Below are positions 62,195 to 64,000 of a DNA stretch of 64,000 nucleotides, piece after piece. This DNA is from Asterella californica (taxonomy: Eukaryota > Streptophyta > Marchantiopsida > Marchantiales > Aytoniaceae), in the NCBI GenBank assembly GCA_036924285.1, contig JAYKYS010000009.1, positions 9,300,001-9,364,000 on the forward strand, read 5' to 3'. The notes beneath the pieces were generated by a model. It was not told the DNA's origin. It did no database searches and was given only the letters and a program-made list of their open reading frames with translations. A program made the position numbers and the translations under genes. The first letter of the stretch is position 1, and the number at the start of each line of letters is the position of its first letter.

Positions 62195-63937
62195 TCACCA
62201 GCGATAGTGTCTTCTCGTGCTCCTCCCGAGTTCCGTCTTCTGACGAAGTATCTCCTCATGCTCCAAAATCAACCTTCGAATCTCCTCGGACTTCGATGTG
62301 TTCTCTCTCTTCGCTGCCAAGATCGCACCACGCAAGTTCTCCTTCTCCTCGATCCAGTTTTCTCGCCCGAAGTTCATCATCCATGCGAGCTCAGCTAAGT
62401 TCAATTGTCGCTCGACTACCTGCTCGTAGGTCCCGCGGTTATTCTCCAAGGCGAAGGAGTAAAGATATCACGACTTCTTGTAAGTACTTCATCGAAGAAC
62501 TCAGTCGATGTACTTCGTCAATCATCGAAAAGCTCACCTACGCCTCGTCGCACTCTTCCTTCTTCTCCTCCATCGGAGTGTCTTCGTCCTCCATTCCAAC
62601 TTCCGCTACATCTTCGTCTTCGGCGCACATAATCCGCTTGTTCTTCATCTTCTTCTCGAAGTCGATGGCACAGATCTTGGTGTATCTCTCAAGATCTTTC
62701 TTCGTCTACTTCTTCGGACTGGTGTTGCAATCTCTTTGATGTCTTCGTCTTTATCCAAATTGATGATCTCAGGCTCTTTTGCTGTTGTCATCGTCGTCAT
62801 TTCCTCGATGACTACTTCTAAGTTCGTAACTTTGTCGAAGAGCTTTTCCACCGGCACATCTCGCTGCGGAGTTGGTTAGACTTCAAATTTGTCTTCGGCT
62901 AGAACTACAAGCCCAACTTCGTCTTGTCCGCTTCACTCAATAAGCCCATCCTATGTAGAAGATGGAGACAAACACTCAGATGTAGACCATGTCGTCTTTG
63001 GCCCACAACTTCTACACATGTCGATGAAGAATCCTCGCCCAGTGCGCTCATTTTTCGGTGAAGATCTCCTCGATGAAATGAATCTGTCAATTAGACATGT
63101 AACTCGTCCTGATTTGAAGATCGTCATGATTGCATTGGCTACCTCTCTATTCCTTGCATCAAGGAAGTCACTGATACGATAATTATTTTTCCCTTGCGAT
63201 AACTCCTTGAAGAGAGCCGAGGAAAGCTTCAGATCGTCTCCACTGGATCGTGCGTCGAAGTACTATCGAAGAGAAGATCACCGTCCTTCTCCGCTTCGTC
63301 AATTCTCAAGACGAAAGATCAATTCGCTTTGATCTAGTTCTCAGGTCTTTTATAGGGCTCATTTGGAGAATGCTCCCTGCAAACACGCAACTCCTTTACT
63401 GACTTTGCCGATATCATCGACCACCAAGGTAGCAGGAGGAATGACAATCACATGTCTTCAAGATTCTTCGTGTATTGACGAAGACCAGCATAGTTCATGT
63501 CCAATGTCTGAAGTCTAGGTGGTTTGGATGTCTGCATCCCTCGCATTCACAAAAGATCAAAGTGAAGAGCGTAGTTAAGAGCGAGGTACGAAGAAGGAAG
63601 TGGAAGGCAAAGAAAGGAACTTCTTCCTCGAAAATCGACTTCGGCGAAGATGCGCTTCTTCGTCGATAAACTACTACAGATGCTTCCGCTCCTTCGAACA
63701 TTGTTCAAGCAATGTGACAAATGACCTAACTCTCTGCACTTATACATAACGATATCTTTGAACACACGTGCCACAGTTAGGGTCCACAGTTCTGCAGAAG
63801 TTCTTCATCAACCGAAGTACTAAGAAGTCATTCCTCACCGACTTCTTTGATATTTCAATCGTTTGTAACTTTGTCATTCGGACTCCGTTTGCCTCGCACA
63901 ACATATCATTAGAAAGCTCTTCGTCCAAAGAATCCAA
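62195..63937 (-). pseudogene. Possible decayed gag-like region
   Basis: Minus-strand pieces: 63740-63937 (acidic, helical), 63547-63774 with YKCRELGHLSHC (half of a zinc knuckle, first cysteine missing), 62645-62857 (acidic then RRSRRRK) and 62195-62449 (coiled-coil-like, EEIRRLILEHEEILRQK). Order and content would suit a broken gag with linker, but no capsid or enzyme motif is clear. The rest of 61613-64000 shows nothing I can name. Confidence 0.25.
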
Positions 63938-64000
63938 CCATGAGGAAATTTCATCCCAACTGACTTCATAACTTCAATTTATTCTTCAAGAACAGATCTT

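Noticed and set aside
62029..62739. 236-aa serine-rich plus-strand ORF
   Set aside because: Low-complexity Ser/Arg composition and no motif. The opposite strand gives more protein-like pieces, so it is probably an antisense shadow.
1..64000. Host genes or a biosynthetic cluster
   Set aside because: Every long ORF belongs to a retroelement or is a shadow of one; no non-element protein family was recognised apart from the methyltransferase and the PHD finger, which lie inside X.

Overview
This is eukaryotic, repeat-only DNA. I could recognise no host gene, rRNA, CRISPR array or bacterial-type operon. Nearly all of it consists of Ty3/Gypsy LTR retrotransposons nested inside one another. The content points to the green plant lineage: a chromodomain-carrying Gypsy element, a primer-binding site that looks like the 3' end of tRNA-Glu, and an element with a captured DNA methyltransferase. 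My best guess is a charophyte alga such as Chara, from remembered protein similarity only. Family names A to D and X are mine.

Layout. 1-7826: D1, a decayed family-D element (long LTR-like leader with two pairs of small ORFs, then broken gag, protease and RT). 7827-8392: 3' end of a minus-strand chromovirus, C, including its chromodomain. From 8393 to about 56258 there is a tandem higher-order array. Its unit is [A-LTR, 915 bp] + [C integrase to RT, minus strand, carrying a solo B-LTR] + [A gag-pol, plus strand]. Block 1 is 8393-16047, block 2 is 16048-51424 and block 3 (partial) is 51425 to about 56258. Block 2 is swollen by two insertions into its A copy: an intact B element (21051-29570, TSD GCGA) and the methyltransferase element X (30293-48188, minus strand, TSD TGGG). 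X is itself split by a young A-family copy, A' (37084-45344, minus strand, TSD GTCC). The nesting is therefore C > A > X > A'. 56259-60198 is the leader, a tandem-repeat array and the gag start of a second D element (D2). 60199-64000 is unassigned repeat-like DNA with a weak gag-like remnant on the minus strand.

The most notable system is element X. Its order is gag, protease, a complete DNMT3/DRM-like cytosine-5 methyltransferase (507 aa), then RT-RNase H-integrase ending in a PHD finger. Protease, methyltransferase and RT share one reading frame and are separated only by a TGA and a TAG. The TAG sits in the tobamovirus-type leaky context UAG-CAR-YYA. The architecture suggests an element that can write DNA methylation and read histone tails.

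Other strong signals: (1) B has a textbook -1 frameshift signal between protease and pol (GGGTTTT, 6-nt spacer, 12-bp stem). (2) A' has an open 1460-codon gag-pol but lacks exactly 504 nt of integrase, bounded by GT...AG, as if it was copied from a spliced RNA. (3) Family D carries a pair of related small ORFs, found three times, always with a 71-codon first ORF and a 6-nt in-frame gap. All five target-site duplications I could read are 4 bp.
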